This document shows positions 16,412 through 24,826 of a DNA stretch of 64,000 nucleotides, piece by piece. The stretch's first letter is position 1, and each line of letters starts with the position of its first letter. Made by a program: the position numbers and the translations under genes. The DNA is from Mitsuokella sp047974105 (lineage in GTDB: Bacteria > Bacillota > Negativicutes > Selenomonadales > Selenomonadaceae). The notes under the pieces were generated by a model. The model saw only the letters and a program-made list of their open reading frames with translations. It had not been told where the DNA came from and made no database searches. The DNA lies in NCBI RefSeq assembly GCF_047974105.1, contig NZ_JBHYRS010000004.1:154235-218234 (forward strand), given 5' to 3'.

Positions 16412-18679
16412 TCAGGAAGAGCAGCTCTCGCATTCCTCGACTTCGAGAGATTTGCTGCGCACATAATAAATCGTCTTGACGCCCTCTTCATAGGCCTTGA
16501 TGTAAAGCGCGAGGACCTGACGGAACGTGAAATCGTTCGTGATGTAGAGATTGACGCTCTGGGCCTGGTCGATATGGCGCTGACGGACGCCCGCGGCCCG
16601 TATGGACCAGGTCTGGTCGACCGTATGCGCGCTCTTGTAATACCAGTACGTCTTCATGCTGAGGTCGGGCGCGATGCGCGGCAGGATGGCCCCTTTCTTC
16701 TCTTCAAGGAAGAACCGGTTCATGATGGGGTCGACGCCAGCCGTCGTACCGACGAGGATGGACGTCGAGCTCGTCGGCGCAATGGCGAGAAGATACGCAT
16801 TGCGCAATCCCTGTGTTTTGACGTTTGCCGCGAGCTGCTGCCATTTTGCTGACGTATAGCCGCGTTTCGTAAAATACGCGCCCGTCTGCCAGTCGCTGCC
16901 CGCAAAGCAGCGGTACGCTCCCTTTTCGGCCGCAATATCGGAGCTCGCCTCAATCGCCGCATAATTGATGCGCGCAAAGACATCATCGACAAAAGCGAGA
17001 TGCTCCTCACTCTCCCAGCGGATGCCGTATTTCGCCAGCATATGATGATAGCCCGAGACGCCGAGGCCGATGCTGCGATATTTCTGGTTCGTGAGTCTTG
17101 CATACGCCAGCGGCGCCTCGTTGAGGTCGATGACATTGTCGAGGGCCCTGACAGCCGTGCGCACGACGGAGCGAAGCTCTTCCTTATCCTCCACATGAAT
17201 GCGGCCGAGGTTGAGGCTTGCGAGGTTGCAGACGACAAAATCGCCGGGACGCGTCGTGACCTGCACGACCGTGTCCCCGTCCTTCGTCTTTACTTCCGTG
17301 CTGACAGCCTCGACCGGCGACATATTCTGCGCGATTTCCGTGCAGAGATTCGAGCAGTAAATCATGCCGGCCTGAGGATTTGGGTTGAGCCGGTTGACCG
17401 TATCGCGGTAAAATGCAAACGGCGTGCCTGTCTCGACGACGGATTTTAAAATGAGCCGCACGATTTCCTTGACGGGAATCACGCGCTTATCAATGCGCGG
17501 CTCGGCAATGCAGGCACGGTAGCGGTTTTCCCATTCCTCACCCCAGAAATCCTCGAGCGCATAGCCCATGACCATCTCGATTTCATGCGGGTCCATGAGA
17601 TACCACGGCGCATCGAGGTCCTCGCGCGCCGTCTTCCAGAATAAATCCGGATAGCAGACCGCGGGGAAAATATCATGCGCCTTCATGCGGTCATCACCAT
17701 TATTCGTGCGCAGCTGCAGAAATTCCGGCAGGTCCTTGTGCCAGGCATCGAGGTAGACGGCGCAGGCCCCCTGACGCACGCCGAGCTGGTCAACAGCCAC
17801 GGCTGTATCGTTGACCAGTCGAATCCAGCGAATAACGCCGCCCGCCGCGCCTTCAAATCCGCGGATGGCCGCGCCCGTCGCGCGGACTTTGCCAAAATAG
17901 AGCCCCATGCCGCCGCCCCATTTGCTGACCTTGGCAAACGAATCAAGACTGCGGTAAATGCCTTCCAAAGAATCCGGCACCGTGTCAATAAAACAGCTCG
18001 AGAGCTGATGATACGGTTTTCTGGCATTCGCGAGCGTCGGCGTCGCCATCGTCACCTGCTGCAGGCTCAGCATATCGTAAAAACGGCGGACCCAGTCGAG
18101 GCGTACGTCTTCCTTTTCCAGCATGGCGAGGTGCAGGGCAATGCCGAGATACATTTCCTGCGGCGACTCCAAGGGCACGCCGTGATGCGTGTGAATGATG
18201 TAGCGCGAGAGAAGCAGGTCAAGGCCGGCATAGGAATAGAGGTGATTCCGCTCCCTGTCCATGAATTTCGCCGTCTGCCGCAGCTCCTGCTCCGTGTAAT
18301 TCTCAAGGATGTAGCTGCCGTAAAGCCCTTTGGCCTCGAAATAACGCAGCTTCGCCACAAAATTCGTGATGCCGCGCCTAGCTTCGTCCTGTGCGAGCTG
18401 CAGCGAGAACTCGAGATAGCGCAGTCTTGCCGCAATCTTATCCCAATACGGCGCCTGCGCCGTCACGAGCTCCACTGCCGCGCGGATAAGTCCCTGCAGT
18501 TTTTCCTCGGGGCTCTGCGACGGCTTGGCAAAGACCTCATATTTTTCTACGAGCTCAAAAAAATTTGCCTGTTCGGCAGCAAAATCCCGCTCGATGCCTG
18601 CAAGGCAGGCCTCAAGACCATCTACACGGCATTTTGACAAAAGACTTTGCCATGCCGGTGACTTAACAGTACAATCCAT
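16412..18679 (-). CDS. nrdA: Class I ribonucleotide reductase large subunit, apparently without a functional ATP-cone
   Basis: A 755-residue catalytic subunit that reduces ribonucleoside diphosphates. Active-site features are present: QLSSCFIDTVPDSLEGI (first redox Cys), NLCTEIAQN with the Asn-Leu-Cys-x-Glu radical and catalytic residues, CNLASLNLG (second Cys region), APTSSTSILVGTTAGVDPI, and the C-terminal CESC pair for thioredoxin. The alignment with E. coli NrdA picks up at GLIRAAVELVTAQAPYWDKIAARL; the preceding 65 residues do not show the VxKRDGxxExF motif of the ATP-cone. The ATG has GGAGCGGAG nearby. It heads the nrdAB operon, with a strong promoter and paired NrdR-like boxes upstream. 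Confidence 0.95.
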   Translation of the reverse strand: MDCTVKSPAWQSLLSKCRVDGLEACLAGIERDFAAEQANFFELVEKYEVFAKPSQSPEEKLQGLIRAAVELVTAQAPYWDKIAARLRYLEFSLQLAQDEARRGITNFVAKLRYFEAKGLYGSYILENYTEQELRQTAKFMDRERNHLYSYAGLDLLLSRYIIHTHHGVPLESPQEMYLGIALHLAMLEKEDVRLDWVRRFYDMLSLQQVTMATPTLANARKPYHQLSSCFIDTVPDSLEGIYRSLDSFAKVSKWGGGMGLYFGKVRATGAAIRGFEGAAGGVIRWIRLVNDTAVAVDQLGVRQGACAVYLDAWHKDLPEFLQLRTNNGDDRMKAHDIFPAVCYPDLFWKTAREDLDAPWYLMDPHEIEMVMGYALEDFWGEEWENRYRACIAEPRIDKRVIPVKEIVRLILKSVVETGTPFAFYRDTVNRLNPNPQAGMIYCSNLCTEIAQNMSPVEAVSTEVKTKDGDTVVQVTTRPGDFVVCNLASLNLGRIHVEDKEELRSVVRTAVRALDNVIDLNEAPLAYARLTNQKYRSIGLGVSGYHHMLAKYGIRWESEEHLAFVDDVFARINYAAIEASSDIAAEKGAYRCFAGSDWQTGAYFTKRGYTSAKWQQLAANVKTQGLRNAYLLAIAPTSSTSILVGTTAGVDPIMNRFFLEEKKGAILPRIAPDLSMKTYWYYKSAHTVDQTWSIRAAGVRQRHIDQAQSVNLYITNDFTFRQVLALYIKAYEEGVKTIYYVRSKSLEVEECESCSS

Positions 18680-18733
18680 ATACTCCGCTCCTACTACTTC
18701 CTGTCAACTTTCCGTCGACGTCAACTACCAGAT

Positions 18734-18781
18734 ACAGTAGATATTTTTAAAATTATTCTTTTTAACCACTATATATTGATT
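18734..18781. promoter_or_regulatory. Pair of candidate NrdR boxes upstream of nrdA
   Basis: Two 16-bp sites resemble the NrdR consensus ACACAATATATTGTGT: 18766-18781 (12 of 16 by my count) and 18734-18749 (10 of 16). Their starts are 32 bp apart, the three-helical-turn spacing of natural NrdR pairs, and the first overlaps the predicted nrdA start of transcription. NrdR is the ATP/dATP-sensing repressor of ribonucleotide reductase genes. Confidence 0.5.
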
Positions 18782-18789
18782 ACTGACTT

Positions 18790-18819
18790 AGTATAGCAAA
18801 TACAGGAAAGGACTGTCAA
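18790..18819 (-). promoter_or_regulatory. Promoter of nrdAB
   Basis: On the minus strand a perfect TTGACA (18814-18819), an 18-base spacer and TATACT (18790-18795). The predicted start near 18783 leaves a leader of about 100 bases containing both NrdR-like boxes. Confidence 0.65.
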
Positions 18820-18873
18820 TGAAGCCGCATCACAATGCCTGTTCAAAAAGAATCGATGTGCGTTCAAAAAAAC

Positions 18874-18901
18874 TTGCAATTCCCTCTCATATCATTATAA
18901 T
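18874..18901 (+). promoter_or_regulatory. Promoter of the DUF896 gene
   Basis: TTGCAA (18874-18879), a 16-base spacer and a perfect TATAAT (18896-18901) lie 46 bases ahead of the ATG. Confidence 0.6.
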
Positions 18902-18946
18902 GAAAGTAAAGAATGTGTATTGTAGCAAAAGGAAGGACAACACGAC

Positions 18947-19192
18947 ATGATCACGAAAGAACTCATCGCCCGCATCAATGAGCTCTCCCGCAAAAAACGC
19001 AGCAGCGGTCTAAGCGAGACAGAACTCATGGAACAGCAGATGCTGCGTCAGGAATATCTCGCAAGCATCCGCGAGCAGGTTCGCCACATGCTTGACCAGA
19101 TCGAAGTCGTTGACGCGCCGCTTGAAGGACCGAAGGTCACGCAGGTGAACGAAATCGCCTTTTCCCTGCGTCCGAGTCATAAACTGCACTGA
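18947..19192 (+). CDS. DUF896 family protein (YnzC-like)
   Basis: An 81-residue cytoplasmic protein. The N-terminal two-helix hairpin (ELIARINELSRKKRSSGLSETELMEQQMLRQEYLASIREQVRHML) is diagnostic of DUF896, a Firmicute family whose B. subtilis member YnzC is linked to the SOS-controlled yneA region; the biochemical role is unknown. AAGGAAGG precedes the ATG. It has its own promoter and a terminator, so it is monocistronic. Confidence 0.88.
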   Translation: MITKELIARINELSRKKRSSGLSETELMEQQMLRQEYLASIREQVRHMLDQIEVVDAPLEGPKVTQVNEIAFSLRPSHKLH

Positions 19193-19210
19193 TATAAAGC
19201 ACGGAACATA

Positions 19211-19255
19211 TAAAAGAGGAAGATTCCAGGCTATGCCGGAATCTTCCTCTTTTTG
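19211..19255. terminator. Bidirectional terminator between the DUF896 gene and the epimerase gene
   Basis: A perfect 13-bp stem (agaggaagattcc / ggaatcttcctct) with a 10-base loop is flanked by A-rich and T-rich tracts, facing both converging genes. Confidence 0.88.
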
Positions 19256-19271
19256 TATCTCATGTTTTATT

Positions 19272-20204
19272 TTACTGCTCAGCAAAATACTCGTACGTGC
19301 GTCTGAGCCCTTCGCGCAGCGGGACGGCCGGAGCCCAGCCGAGCGAGCGACACGCGCGGCCGTTGGCCAGCATGGACTTGTAGATGTCGCCGGGACGGGC
19401 CTGCGCATAAGCCGGCTGAATTTCTTTGCCCGAGACATCGGTCAGGATGGCCACGAGCTCCTTGAGGCTCGTTTCCGTCTGCGAAGACAGGTTGTAGGCA
19501 TGATTGACATGCTTCGTATAAAGCGCCGCGTAGATACCCGCGGCAATATCGCCAGCGTAGATGAAATCGCGCGTCTGCTCGCCATCGCCGTAAATCGTCA
19601 GGCCTTTGCCCTCAGCCAGACGTTTGGCGAAAATGCTGATGACGCCGCCTTCGCCGCCATTGCCCTGACGCTCACCGTAGACATTGGCAAAACGCAGAAT
19701 GACAAAGTCGAGGCCAAACGCCTTCTGATACAGGCGCAGATAATGTTCGACCGTGACTTTTGAGAGTCCATAGAAGGACATCGGCTGCAGCGGCTCTGAC
19801 TCGACAATCGGCAGCTTCTCCTCGGCGACATCGCCGTAACTCGCGGCCGTCGACGCAAAAATGACACGCTTGACGCTGGTGCGGCGCGCCTGTTCGAGCA
19901 CGTGGATGGAACCGATGATATTTTCATGGCCGTCGAGCTCCGGCGACTCCATCGAGATATGCACCGTCGTCTGGCCGGCCAGATGCACGACGGCATCAAA
20001 ATGGCCTTTGTCGAATACCTCGGCCAGGCGCACATCGTTCACATCCATCTCGATGCAGTCAAGGCCCTGTGCTGAATCCGGCAGATTGGCACGGCTGCCC
20101 GTGCTGAAATTATCGAGCACGGTCACCTGCTCACCCTCGGCCAGTAATTTTCTCACCAGATGCGAGCCGATGAAACCGGCGCCGCCCGTCACTAAAATCT
20201 TCAC
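19272..20204 (-). CDS. NAD-dependent nucleotide-sugar epimerase (GalE-like)
   Basis: A 310-residue extended short-chain dehydrogenase: TGGAGFIGSHL at residues 7-17 binds NAD, FASTAASYG gives the catalytic Ser/Thr, and YGLSK is the YxxxK pair. Residues RFANVYGERQ and GDGEQTRDFIYAGDIA are typical of UDP-glucose/UDP-GlcNAc 4-epimerases. The start is GTG with AGAGGA six bases upstream. It is the last gene after the ArnT-like transferase, kinase and regulator genes, 55 bases from the latter, so it probably supplies a sugar nucleotide in the same envelope-modification programme. Exact substrate unknown. Confidence 0.85.
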   Translation of the reverse strand: MKILVTGGAGFIGSHLVRKLLAEGEQVTVLDNFSTGSRANLPDSAQGLDCIEMDVNDVRLAEVFDKGHFDAVVHLAGQTTVHISMESPELDGHENIIGSIHVLEQARRTSVKRVIFASTAASYGDVAEEKLPIVESEPLQPMSFYGLSKVTVEHYLRLYQKAFGLDFVILRFANVYGERQGNGGEGGVISIFAKRLAEGKGLTIYGDGEQTRDFIYAGDIAAGIYAALYTKHVNHAYNLSSQTETSLKELVAILTDVSGKEIQPAYAQARPGDIYKSMLANGRACRSLGWAPAVPLREGLRRTYEYFAEQ

Positions 20205-20258
20205 GTCAAATCCTCTTCTCTTTTATCTTTCTATCGATAAATCACGATGTTATGTTAT

Positions 20259-20951
20259 TCAATCCCGATGGAAACGGTAGCCGGCACCGCGCACCGTCTC
20301 GATGTACGACGGATGCGCGGGGTCCGGCTCAATCTTGTCGCGGATGCGGTTGATATGCACAGCCACCGTCGCGCTGTCGCCGAGGGCATCGAGTCCCCAG
20401 ATGCGCTCGAACAAGGTCTCGCGGCTGAAAACGAGGCCGCGGTTCTCCATGAGGAACTGCAGAAGCTCAAATTCGCGGTTGGTCAGATGGACTTCCTCGC
20501 CGTCTTTGAATACGCGGTGCGACTTGGCCTCGAGCGTCAGCCGGCCGCAGGAAAGCTGCGCGATGCGCGTCTGCTCTTTGGCTGTCAGCTGCTCGTAGCG
20601 TGAAACATGGGCCTTGACGCGGGCCACGAGCTCACTGGGGCTGAACGGCTTTGTCAGGTAATCATCAGCCCCGAGGCCAAAGCCGCGGATTTTGTCGATG
20701 TCCGTCTGACGGGCCGAGACGATGATGACAGGGATGTCGAGCTCTTCGCGCAGACGGCGGCAGAGATTGAAGCCATCAAGGCCCGGCAGCATGAGGTCAA
20801 GGATGATGAGGTCATATTTGCCTTTGAGGGCTTCTTCCCTGCCTTTGATGCCGTCGCCCTCAATCGTGACTTCAAAATCCGAAGCCTCCAGATAATCGCG
20901 CTCCAGTTCGGCAATCTCGCGGTCATCTTCTACAATCAGAATTTTTTTCAT
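20259..20951 (-). CDS. OmpR-family response regulator
   Basis: A 230-residue regulator. The receiver domain (1-120) has VEDD at the N-terminus, the phospho-acceptor Asp in LDLMLPG near residue 53, Ser/Thr in VSARQ and Lys in TKPFSP. The C-terminal winged helix (about 130-230; LTNREFELLQFLM..., VAVHINRIRDKI, IETVRGAGYRF) is typical of OmpR/PhoB. It lies 24 bases after its kinase partner. Three 11-bp-spaced direct repeats at the operon promoter (24078-24105) are its likely binding site. Confidence 0.95.
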   Translation of the reverse strand: MKKILIVEDDREIAELERDYLEASDFEVTIEGDGIKGREEALKGKYDLIILDLMLPGLDGFNLCRRLREELDIPVIIVSARQTDIDKIRGFGLGADDYLTKPFSPSELVARVKAHVSRYEQLTAKEQTRIAQLSCGRLTLEAKSHRVFKDGEEVHLTNREFELLQFLMENRGLVFSRETLFERIWGLDALGDSATVAVHINRIRDKIEPDPAHPSYIETVRGAGYRFHRD

Positions 20952-20975
20952 ATCATCCCTGCCCCCTGTTTTTCC

Positions 20976-22451
20976 CTAGGCCTTCTCCCTCGCCGGCAGC
21001 CAGATGCAGATACACAGCCCTTTCGGCATGGCGGGCCTTGCCCAGATGCGCCCGCCCATGGCCGCCACAATTTTCGCCGTGACAGCAAGACCAAGACCGC
21101 TGCCCTTGGGCACGCCCTCACGCGCCTTGTCCGTGCGGTAAAACGACTCAAAAATGCGTCCGAGGTCTTCCTGCGCTACACCGCGGCCGCGGTCCTCGCA
21201 TTCCAGAAGATAGCCTCCATCCTGCGCGGCCAGACGCAGCGTCAGACTGCCAGTGTCACTATCTTTGTATTTTAACGCATTACTAAGGGTGTTGTCGAGT
21301 ACACGCTGAAACTGGAGGCGGTCAAGGCGGATGACGGCAGGGTCATCGCCGAGCCGATTTTCAAACGTCAGGGAGAAATGCTGTTCCTGCAGAGGCGCCG
21401 CCTGCAGTTTTACATACTGGGACAACAGATTGACCAGCGAGGCATTTTCCCATTGGAATACCGCCTTGCCGAGTTCGAGCTTCGAGAGCAGGAACAATTC
21501 ATGCACCATCTGTTCCATATTCTGACTCGTATGGTAGACGAGCTCGAGGTAATGGCGCTGTTTTTCGGGAGTATTGGCAATGCCGTCGAGGACGCCGCTC
21601 GTATAGCCCTGAATCTTCGTCAAGGGAGTCGCAAGGTCATGGGCAATACCCGCAAAAAGTTCCTGACGATTTTTCTCGTACTGCTCGCGCAGTTTGCGGC
21701 TCTCTTTGAGCTGCTGGCGCATTTCCTCAAAAGTCTCCGCCGTTTCGCCGAGCTCGTCTGCCTCATGGCTCACGATTTTTGTATCGTAGTCGCCATGCTG
21801 GATGCGCCTTGAGGCCTGCTGCAGTTCCGTCAAAGGATGCAGAATATCCCGCGACATGCGCCGCACGAGCAGCCAGCCCACGAGCACGATGATAAACATC
21901 GACAGCAAAAAGACGGCCAGAGCGGTGCCGCGCCAGACAGGCCCCATATGCGGCGGGAAAAAGCCCCGCCCAATCTCAAAAGGCACCGGACCTACAGCCA
22001 CGGCGATGGATTTCTTATCTTTCGAGATATAGCGGTAAACGAGCCCCTGCGCATCCCAGCGCATGACATTGCCCTCCTGCGGCGCAAGTTCATACGACTC
22101 GGCAATCAGGGTCTCAGAAATTCCTGGCTCCGTCTCGTAATCAATCACGCCATCGCGGATGCATACCACCTTAACCCCGAGCTTTTCTATAGATTCCATA
22201 TGGCGCGGCAGGCTCTCCTTCTCGCCGCCATCGACATTGGCATAAAGGTGACTCAGGGCGATATAAACCGGAATGGAATTCCCAGCCTCCGGCCAAAGGA
22301 CCTCAAGCTCGCGCTCGCGGAAGTTGCCCGTCGCCCGCAGCCCGTAAAAAACGGCACTGCCAATGGCCACGAGCAGAAACATCGGCACAAGCACCATGAT
22401 GATATTGTTGAGCAGCAGACGGTGGTGCACCGAAAGATCCCGCAGTTTCAT
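20976..22451 (-). CDS. Membrane sensor histidine kinase
   Basis: A 491-residue kinase with two membrane helices (about 13-37 and 180-202) enclosing a 140-residue extracytoplasmic sensor of no recognised fold, then HAMP (about 203-255), and the kinase core. The phosphorylated His is in GIAHDLATPLTKIQGY; N-box LDNTLSNALKYKD, G1 ECEDRGRGV, F-box FESFYRTD and G2 GSGLGL are all intact. Paired with the response regulator downstream and with an ArnT-like transferase upstream, it probably senses an envelope stress such as cationic peptides or metal ions, as PmrB does; the signal is inference. Confidence 0.94.
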   Translation of the reverse strand: MKLRDLSVHHRLLLNNIIMVLVPMFLLVAIGSAVFYGLRATGNFRERELEVLWPEAGNSIPVYIALSHLYANVDGGEKESLPRHMESIEKLGVKVVCIRDGVIDYETEPGISETLIAESYELAPQEGNVMRWDAQGLVYRYISKDKKSIAVAVGPVPFEIGRGFFPPHMGPVWRGTALAVFLLSMFIIVLVGWLLVRRMSRDILHPLTELQQASRRIQHGDYDTKIVSHEADELGETAETFEEMRQQLKESRKLREQYEKNRQELFAGIAHDLATPLTKIQGYTSGVLDGIANTPEKQRHYLELVYHTSQNMEQMVHELFLLSKLELGKAVFQWENASLVNLLSQYVKLQAAPLQEQHFSLTFENRLGDDPAVIRLDRLQFQRVLDNTLSNALKYKDSDTGSLTLRLAAQDGGYLLECEDRGRGVAQEDLGRIFESFYRTDKAREGVPKGSGLGLAVTAKIVAAMGGRIWARPAMPKGLCICIWLPAREKA

Positions 22452-22472
22452 GTTTCATTCCTCCCCGACGCG

Positions 22473-24017
22473 TCAGGGATTTCGTGCTTCCTGTTTTTCT
22501 CCTGACAAACGCTCTACAATACTTCCATACAAGGTCTTGTTTTTCCTGTCTGCCCGATCAATGCGGCCGTCCGCATGGTACGGGATGAGCTTATAAACGC
22601 GGTACTGCGCATCGCTGCCAATTTCCGTCCAGAACCCCGGCACCTCTTCGCCGAGTTCTTTGCTGTGCCCCTTATCCGTGATAATGATGGTGTCTTTCGT
22701 GAAATCCATATCGGTGACGGCAGCAAACGGCATGATGTTCGTCGTTGTCCAGCTCATCTTCTGCGGACGGTATTTTTCGATATCGGCATCCGTCGCCACG
22801 AGACGGCTCGGCACAAGGCCGCTGTAATACGAAATCGAAACCGGATAGCGCACGCCGTAGGTCATGACGGCCGTATTTTCCGTGCTGTTGGCTTTTAGCA
22901 GCGCCGCGAGATCCTTGCCCGAGTGGTCCTGCGTCACAAAGGGTACGGCGACGAGCACGGCCGCGATATAAAGAGCACTCATGCCCTTGGCCATGCGCCA
23001 GAACATTTTCCCATGTGCCGCAAAATACGCGCCCATGAGAATGGCCAGCGGCATCATGTACGGGAACGTATACGTCGTGTACTTCGAGGCCATGCATTCA
23101 AAAGCCGCGAAGACCGCGAGTGCCCAGACCATCAGGAAACGTTCCTTATCCCCCGCAGGCAGGTGCAGCTCGTGCGTAAAAAGCTTTTTGAAAAAGGCCG
23201 GCACGACAATGAACGACCACGGAAAGAAGCCAATCACGAAGACGAGCAGATAATAATACCAGACGCTGTTGCGCACATGCTCCGGCACCGTCGCGCGCAG
23301 GATATTGTGCACGCCGAGAAACGTGTCGATGAAATCGCTGCCGTGCATCATATACATCGGCAGATACCAAATGCTGACAATCGCCAAGAACAAGGCGAGC
23401 CCGCCGAGCATATGAACGGAAAGGAGCAGGCGCAGTGCGCGCTGCCAGGTGAGGAACAAGAGAATGACGAGCCCCGGCAGGGCAAGGCCGATTGGCCCCT
23501 TTGTCAGCACGGCCACGGCAGCTGCCGCAAAAGACAGATAATAATAGACCGGCTTATCCGTCTCATAACCCCGATAAAAGAAAATGAGTGTCAGACTGAC
23601 AGTCAGCCATAAGGTCATATCCGTAATAATCGCATGACCGAGGTACCAATATTCCACCGTCGTCGCCAAAAGCACCGCCGAAAAAATGCCCACTTTGCGG
23701 CTGTAAAGTCTCGTGGCAAAGGCATACGTCACGAGGATGCCGGCAATGGCAAACAAAGCGGGGAAAAAACGCGCGGCAAAATCCGTCATGCCAAACATTT
23801 TAAACGCCGCGATGAGCTCCAGATAAAACAGGATGGGCTTATCGTACCAGTAATTGCCGAAAATGCGCGGCGACATATAATCGCCGGCTGCCATCATTTC
23901 CTTGGCCGTCTGCGTATAATTTGACTCAACCGGGTCCGTGACCGGCATCAGCCAATTGCCGAGCATAAAAAGCGCCAGCCCGAAAAGTGTCAGGTATAAA
24001 AAATCCCTGCGTTTCAT
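22473..24017 (-). CDS. GT39-family (ArnT-like) lipid-dependent glycosyltransferase
   Basis: A 514-residue polytopic inner-membrane enzyme with about 11-12 helices. The N-terminal periplasmic loop DPVESNYTQTAKEMMAAGDYMSPRIFGNYWYDKPILFYLELIA matches the PMT_2/ArnT signature with its acidic residue, and TKGPIGLALPG is conserved in the central part. ArnT moves 4-amino-arabinose, and relatives other sugars, from a polyprenyl phosphate to lipid A. The ATG at 24015-24017 has AGGGAAG eight bases upstream; the longer reading to 24110 would begin inside the operator. It heads an operon with the kinase, regulator and epimerase. No arnA/B/C/D genes are here, so the donor sugar is unknown. Confidence 0.88.
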   Translation of the reverse strand: MKRRDFLYLTLFGLALFMLGNWLMPVTDPVESNYTQTAKEMMAAGDYMSPRIFGNYWYDKPILFYLELIAAFKMFGMTDFAARFFPALFAIAGILVTYAFATRLYSRKVGIFSAVLLATTVEYWYLGHAIITDMTLWLTVSLTLIFFYRGYETDKPVYYYLSFAAAAVAVLTKGPIGLALPGLVILLFLTWQRALRLLLSVHMLGGLALFLAIVSIWYLPMYMMHGSDFIDTFLGVHNILRATVPEHVRNSVWYYYLLVFVIGFFPWSFIVVPAFFKKLFTHELHLPAGDKERFLMVWALAVFAAFECMASKYTTYTFPYMMPLAILMGAYFAAHGKMFWRMAKGMSALYIAAVLVAVPFVTQDHSGKDLAALLKANSTENTAVMTYGVRYPVSISYYSGLVPSRLVATDADIEKYRPQKMSWTTTNIMPFAAVTDMDFTKDTIIITDKGHSKELGEEVPGFWTEIGSDAQYRVYKLIPYHADGRIDRADRKNKTLYGSIVERLSGEKQEARNP

Positions 24018-24061
24018 GCCATATCTTCCCTTTCTTTCGCGTAATCTCTTATTTACCTTAG

Positions 24062-24105
24062 AGTATAGTGAGGGAAGATAAACTCCCGTTAAACGGGGTT
24101 TAAAG
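24062..24105 (-). promoter_or_regulatory. Phased direct-repeat operator and promoter of the ArnT-like/two-component operon
   Basis: Read on the minus strand, CTTTAA (24100-24105), GTTTAA (24089-24094) and GTTTAT (24078-24083) recur with an exact 11-bp period, ending 10 bases before a TATACT -10 (24062-24067). No -35 hexamer is found, as expected for a promoter that needs an OmpR-family activator bound in its place (compare the PmrA box, CTTAA repeats at 11 bp). Confidence 0.6.
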
Positions 24106-24109
24106 AGCA

Positions 24110-24147
24110 AAAAAAGAAAGCCCCCAGCCTGTCAAAACAAGCTGGAG
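24110..24147 (-). terminator. Terminator of the 104-residue hypothetical gene
   Basis: On the minus strand an imperfect stem with CCAGC / GCTGG ends and a TTGTTTTGACA top is followed by a CTTTCTTTTTTT tract, directly after the gene at 24164-24478. Confidence 0.7.
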
Positions 24148-24163
24148 ACCTTCATGCTCTGTC

Positions 24164-24478
24164 TCAATAGTGCGGATGAGCCTTCACGTAATCGACCGGC
24201 CTGCTCCAATCCACAGAAACATCCGTGGCCTCCCAAAGGCGGGTCAGGGCCGTCTGCAGGCTCTTGACATCGGCCTGCGGGTCAATCGTCTCATGCGTGA
24301 AATCCATGAGCGTCTCGTGCGGGATGTTGATCTGATGCGTCTTGCCGAGATAATCCTCGACCTTTTTCTTACCCTCTTCGTTGGCGAGATGAACGGTTGC
24401 CTTTTTTGCATCCTCATCATAGTCAATCCAGCCGAGGTCATTCTTGTAGCTGATTGCTACGCTATAGATATTTGCCAT
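24164..24478 (-). CDS. Conserved hypothetical protein, 104 residues
   Basis: A small acidic soluble protein (MANIYSVAISYKNDLGWIDY...) with no signal peptide or membrane segment and a C-terminal WEATDVSVDWSRPVDYVKAHPHY. I do not recognise a domain. Coding is supported by AAAGGGG nine bases before the ATG, GC-rich codon use like its neighbours, and a dedicated terminator. It lies alone between the 6S RNA gene and the two-component operon. Confidence 0.72.
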   Translation of the reverse strand: MANIYSVAISYKNDLGWIDYDEDAKKATVHLANEEGKKKVEDYLGKTHQINIPHETLMDFTHETIDPQADVKSLQTALTRLWEATDVSVDWSRPVDYVKAHPHY

Positions 24479-24602
24479 TTCTTTTTCCCCTTTATCTTTA
24501 CGCTGACGCGTTTTTCTTCTTTTTAAATTGGGCTCTATTTCTCCATTATAAGGGATTTTAAGCTTTTCTACAACCAGCCTTCTTTATTGATTTGTCAAGA
24601 CT

Positions 24603-24630
24603 TGCGCGTGTAAATTTTTTATGATATTAT
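24603..24630 (+). promoter_or_regulatory. Promoter of the 6S RNA gene
   Basis: TTGCGC (24603-24608), a 16-base spacer and TATTAT (24625-24630) precede the RNA by about 7 bases. An alternative TTGTCA lies at 24592-24597. Confidence 0.5.
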
Positions 24631-24637
24631 ACACGTA

Positions 24638-24826
24638 AAGAAGGACAAGCCTGGGATGTGCGTGAGCTTTAGAAGTGTCTAACCTACATTTTTCCTAGGG
24701 AGCTTGATTTGATTCCGGCAGATGCCCGCCTCGGCGACTGCAAAAACCGGACTTAGGGCACCCACCTGCTAGCCGCAGGTTTTAGGCATTTAAAGCGAAC
24801 GGCACCCTGGACCCCTGCTTTGAAGA
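24638..24826 (+). ncRNA. ssrS: 6S RNA
   Basis: A GC-rich non-coding block in a 470-bp gap. The 5' part CTGGGATGTGCGTGAGC parallels CTGAGATGTTCGCAAGC of E. coli 6S RNA, and the 3' part GCGAACGGCACCCTGG parallels its closing-stem partner; the middle contains GGGCACCCACCTG and two AT-rich stretches, fitting a long hairpin with a central bubble. 6S RNA mimics an open promoter and holds housekeeping RNA polymerase in stationary phase. A further hairpin (gaagagggattac / gtagtccctcttc, 24822-24859) follows, so the primary transcript may extend to about 24860. Ends are approximate. Confidence 0.82.
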
